Positions 13,894 through 15,498 of a stretch of 15,498 nucleotides of DNA are shown here, piece after piece. This stretch comes from an uncultured bacterium (GTDB lineage Bacteria; Actinomycetota; Coriobacteriia; Coriobacteriales; Coriobacteriaceae), in NCBI GenBank assembly GCA_905215225.1, contig CAJMPM010000007.1:1-15498 (forward strand), given 5' to 3'. Numbering within the stretch: position 1 is the stretch's first letter; each line of letters opens with the position of its first letter. The position numbers were made by a program, and so were the translations under genes. The notes under the pieces are model-generated. The model did no database searches. It was given only the letters and a program-made list of their open reading frames with translations, and was not told the origin of the DNA.

Positions 13894-15147
13894 ATGGAAA
13901 GACGCGAACATACATACGGTTATGAGGATGCTGCGGGCGTCACGCCGCCGCCCTGGACGGGGCCGGCGGTGGGCCTCATGGATCTCGATGCGTTTTTTGC
14001 GAGCGTGGAGATGCTCGATCATCCCGAATGGCGCGGCAAGCCGCTCATCGTGGGCGGAGACGCCGATTCGCGTGGCGTCGTGTCCACGTGTTCGTATGAG
14101 GCGCGTCGCTTTGGCGTGCACTCTGCCATGCCCTCGGCCGAGGCACGGCGCCTCTGTCCGCAGGCCATTTGGACGCATGGGCATTTCGATCGCTACCACG
14201 AGGTCAGCGCTCAGGTCATGGCGATTCTCGCCGACGAGACCCCGCGCGTTGAGCGCGTATCCATCGACGAAGCCTTTATCGATATCACACCGGGTCGCTA
14301 TGCGCCCGAAGACCCGCTGCTGGTTGCGCGGCGTATAAGCGACCGCGGGGCAGTGCTGGGAGTGACGTGCGCCATTGGCGTGGGCTGCAACAAGACGGTT
14401 GCAAAGATCGCAAGCGAGCGTGATAAGCCGTTTGGGCTGACCATCGTGCGCCCCGGAACCGAGCAGCGCTTTTTGGCCGCGCTGCCGGTATCTGCCATGA
14501 GCGGCATCGGGCGCTCGGCCGAGGAGCGACTGCGCCGCATGCGCATCTACACCCTCGGCGAGCTATCACGTGCACCGGAATCCACCTTGGCCTCTATTTT
14601 TGGCGTCAACGGCGAACGCATGCGCCAGCGTGCGCTGGGACTCGAAATCTCCGAAGTCACGAGTCTCGATGAGGAGCGTGAGGTCAAGTCGGTCAGTAAT
14701 GAACGCACCTTTGCGAAAGATTTGACTGAGCGTGGGGATATTGAGGCGGCGATTGCGCTGCTGGGTGAGTCGGTGGGACGCCGTCTGCGCCGTCAGGGGC
14801 TGACGGGTGCCACGGTAACGCTCAAGCTCAAGTATTCGTATGGAAGCGGGCGTACGGCACAGCGCCGGCTGCCTCATCCAACCGACGATGAGAACATCTT
14901 CGTGGCGGTTGCACTCGAACTGCTCGACAACATCTGGCAGGAAGGCATGCATGTTCGCTTAGCCGGCATCGGCATGAGCGACTTCGACCACCAAGGCGGC
15001 ATCCAGACTGACCTGTTCTGCGAGATCGATGACCGCGGAGCCCAATCCAGCGACCGTCGCGACCTCTCGGTCGCCATCGACGCCGTCCGAGACAAGTTCG
15101 GCGACACCGCCCTATCCTTCGGCCGCCAATCCCGCTTCGACGATTAG
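13894..15147 (+). CDS. dinB: DNA polymerase IV (Y family)
   Basis: Error-prone translesion polymerase. The 417 residues contain the first catalytic motif GLMDLDAFFASVE (Asp30, presumed steric-gate Phe35), YEARRFGVHSAMPSAEARRLCP, the second catalytic motif VSIDEAFIDI (Asp125, Glu126), the fingers/thumb block GVGCNKTVAKIASERDKP, a helix-hairpin-helix near LPVSAMSGIGRSAEERL, and a little-finger domain with SNERTFAKDL. QTDLF (371-375) matches the beta-clamp binding pentapeptide and lies 42 residues before the end instead of at the extreme C-terminus. The start ATG has no ribosome site and a -10 box immediately upstream; about 24 residues precede the conserved core. It is divergent from rpsP and convergent with the transposase-like gene. 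A LexA-like sequence overlaps codons 4-9. Confidence 0.96.
   Translation: MERREHTYGYEDAAGVTPPPWTGPAVGLMDLDAFFASVEMLDHPEWRGKPLIVGGDADSRGVVSTCSYEARRFGVHSAMPSAEARRLCPQAIWTHGHFDRYHEVSAQVMAILADETPRVERVSIDEAFIDITPGRYAPEDPLLVARRISDRGAVLGVTCAIGVGCNKTVAKIASERDKPFGLTIVRPGTEQRFLAALPVSAMSGIGRSAEERLRRMRIYTLGELSRAPESTLASIFGVNGERMRQRALGLEISEVTSLDEEREVKSVSNERTFAKDLTERGDIEAAIALLGESVGRRLRRQGLTGATVTLKLKYSYGSGRTAQRRLPHPTDDENIFVAVALELLDNIWQEGMHVRLAGIGMSDFDHQGGIQTDLFCEIDDRGAQSSDRRDLSVAIDAVRDKFGDTALSFGRQSRFDD
13905..13918. promoter_or_regulatory. Possible degenerate LexA (SOS) box at the start of dinB
   Basis: CGAAC-ATAC-ATACG: a perfect left half and 3/5 right half of the Gram-positive SOS box CGAAC-N4-GTTCG. It lies 11 nt inside dinB, and downstream of the putative leaderless start, a place where a repressor could block transcription. 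Eight of ten matches is weak evidence. Confidence 0.25.
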
Positions 15148-15180
15148 TCCCTAAGGCAAAAAGAAAGCCAGGTAGCTGCG

Positions 15181-15215
15181 AATGATTATTCTAGGACGGT
15201 GATTTTTTAATCATT
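15181..15215. repeat. Inverted repeat AATGATTA/TAATCATT enclosing the 17-nt motif
   Basis: Perfect 8-nt arms (15181-15188 and 15208-15215) around a 19-nt centre holding most of the motif AGGACGGTGATTTTTTA (15193-15209), whose near copy is at 7190-7206. It lies in the 75-nt gap between the convergent dinB and transposase-like genes, in a stretch about one-third GC. It could be a bidirectional terminator or the remnant of a mobile-element end. Confidence 0.5.
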
Positions 15216-15222
15216 TGGAACG

Positions 15223-15498
15223 TCATTTCGCCCTTTGAATGATATTGGTCCCAATTCCCGTCAGACGCGAAATCTGGTCAATCGTAAACCCCCGATGCCT
15301 CAACACTGCCAGAAGACGATTTCGCTCTGATTTCGGCAAAGTTTTAAGCTGATAAGGCTCATGCGGAGCCAAAAGAGCCCGGGCAACTTCCAGCGCATCC
15401 ATATCGGAGATATGCTTAACTTCGGGCATAATATAGGGATTAGGCTTGCCGTCGGTTCTCGAAAGATTAAACGCTTCCGTGCACCAAAACAGATTGAG
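15223..15498 (-). CDS. C-terminal part of a REP-associated (Y1-type) transposase-like protein (5' end off the window)
   Basis: An open frame enters from the right edge and ends at the TGA at 15223, giving 91 visible residues. The last 30 or so (PKSERNRLLAVLRHRGFTI, then DQISRLTGIGTNIIQRAK) form a helix-turn-helix of the kind found at the C-terminus of TnpA-REP/Y1 transposases in Coriobacteriia and Firmicutes. The catalytic HUH and Tyr region would lie outside the window, so the family call rests on this tail alone. An internal ATG at 15429 exists, but the frame continues upstream without a stop. GC is about 50 percent against roughly 60 percent in neighbouring genes, and codon use is more AT-rich, which suggests acquisition. 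Alternative: another DNA-binding protein with a similar tail. Confidence 0.55.
   Translation of the reverse strand, partial: LNLFWCTEAFNLSRTDGKPNPYIMPEVKHISDMDALEVARALLAPHEPYQLKTLPKSERNRLLAVLRHRGFTIDQISRLTGIGTNIIQRAK

Noticed and set aside
15148..15180. A dinB terminator right after its stop codon
   Set aside because: Only a 3-base GGC/GCC pairing around an A-rich stretch; no stable stem with a T-run on the plus strand.

Overview
The window is a GC-rich bacterial chromosome segment with almost every gene on the minus strand. Gene content and order fit an anaerobic actinobacterium of the class Coriobacteriia, and Collinsella is my best guess. That placement is an inference from three things: high GC, the actinobacterial run rpsP-khpA-rimM-trmD-lepB ... 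rplS-rnhB-yraN-comM-dprA, and a two-subunit glycyl-tRNA synthetase next to pyruvate phosphate dikinase. No rRNA, tRNA or CRISPR array was seen.

Layout, following transcription from right to left. A divergent intergenic region (13693-13893) separates dinB (DNA polymerase IV, plus strand) from a minus-strand translation operon: rpsP (S16), khpA (KH-domain RNA-binding protein), rimM (16S maturation), trmD (tRNA m1G37 methyltransferase) and lepB (signal peptidase I). These are packed with gaps of 2-10 nt. Then come glyQ and glyS (GlyRS alpha and beta), a pyruvate phosphate dikinase regulatory kinase/phosphorylase, and ppdK, which has its own upstream control region. A hairpin follows ppdK. Next is rplS (L19) with its own promoter and a structured leader, closed by a textbook intrinsic terminator. 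Then rnhB (RNase HII), a strand-specific hairpin, and yraN-comM-dprA, where yraN/comM and comM/dprA overlap by ATGA. dprA runs off the left edge. On the right edge, downstream of dinB and convergent with it, is the C-terminal part of a gene of lower GC that resembles a REP-associated (Y1-type) transposase.

Functionally the window is mostly housekeeping: ribosome assembly, tRNA charging and modification, secretion, replication and repair, and DNA uptake/processing. It also holds one metabolic module, PPDK with its dedicated regulator. No clearly new multi-gene system was found. The points most worth following are: (1) the glyQ-glyS-PDRP-ppdK block inserted into the ribosomal/DNA-processing run, splitting trmD-lepB from rplS; (2) a tandem TTTACC array plus dyad in front of ppdK; (3) a hairpin between rnhB and yraN that pairs fully only in minus-strand RNA and has a GTAG foot like REP elements; (4) a 17-nt motif found 13-14 nt after the stop codons of both the PDRP gene and the transposase-like gene; and (5) leader and start-codon hairpins at rplS and rimM.
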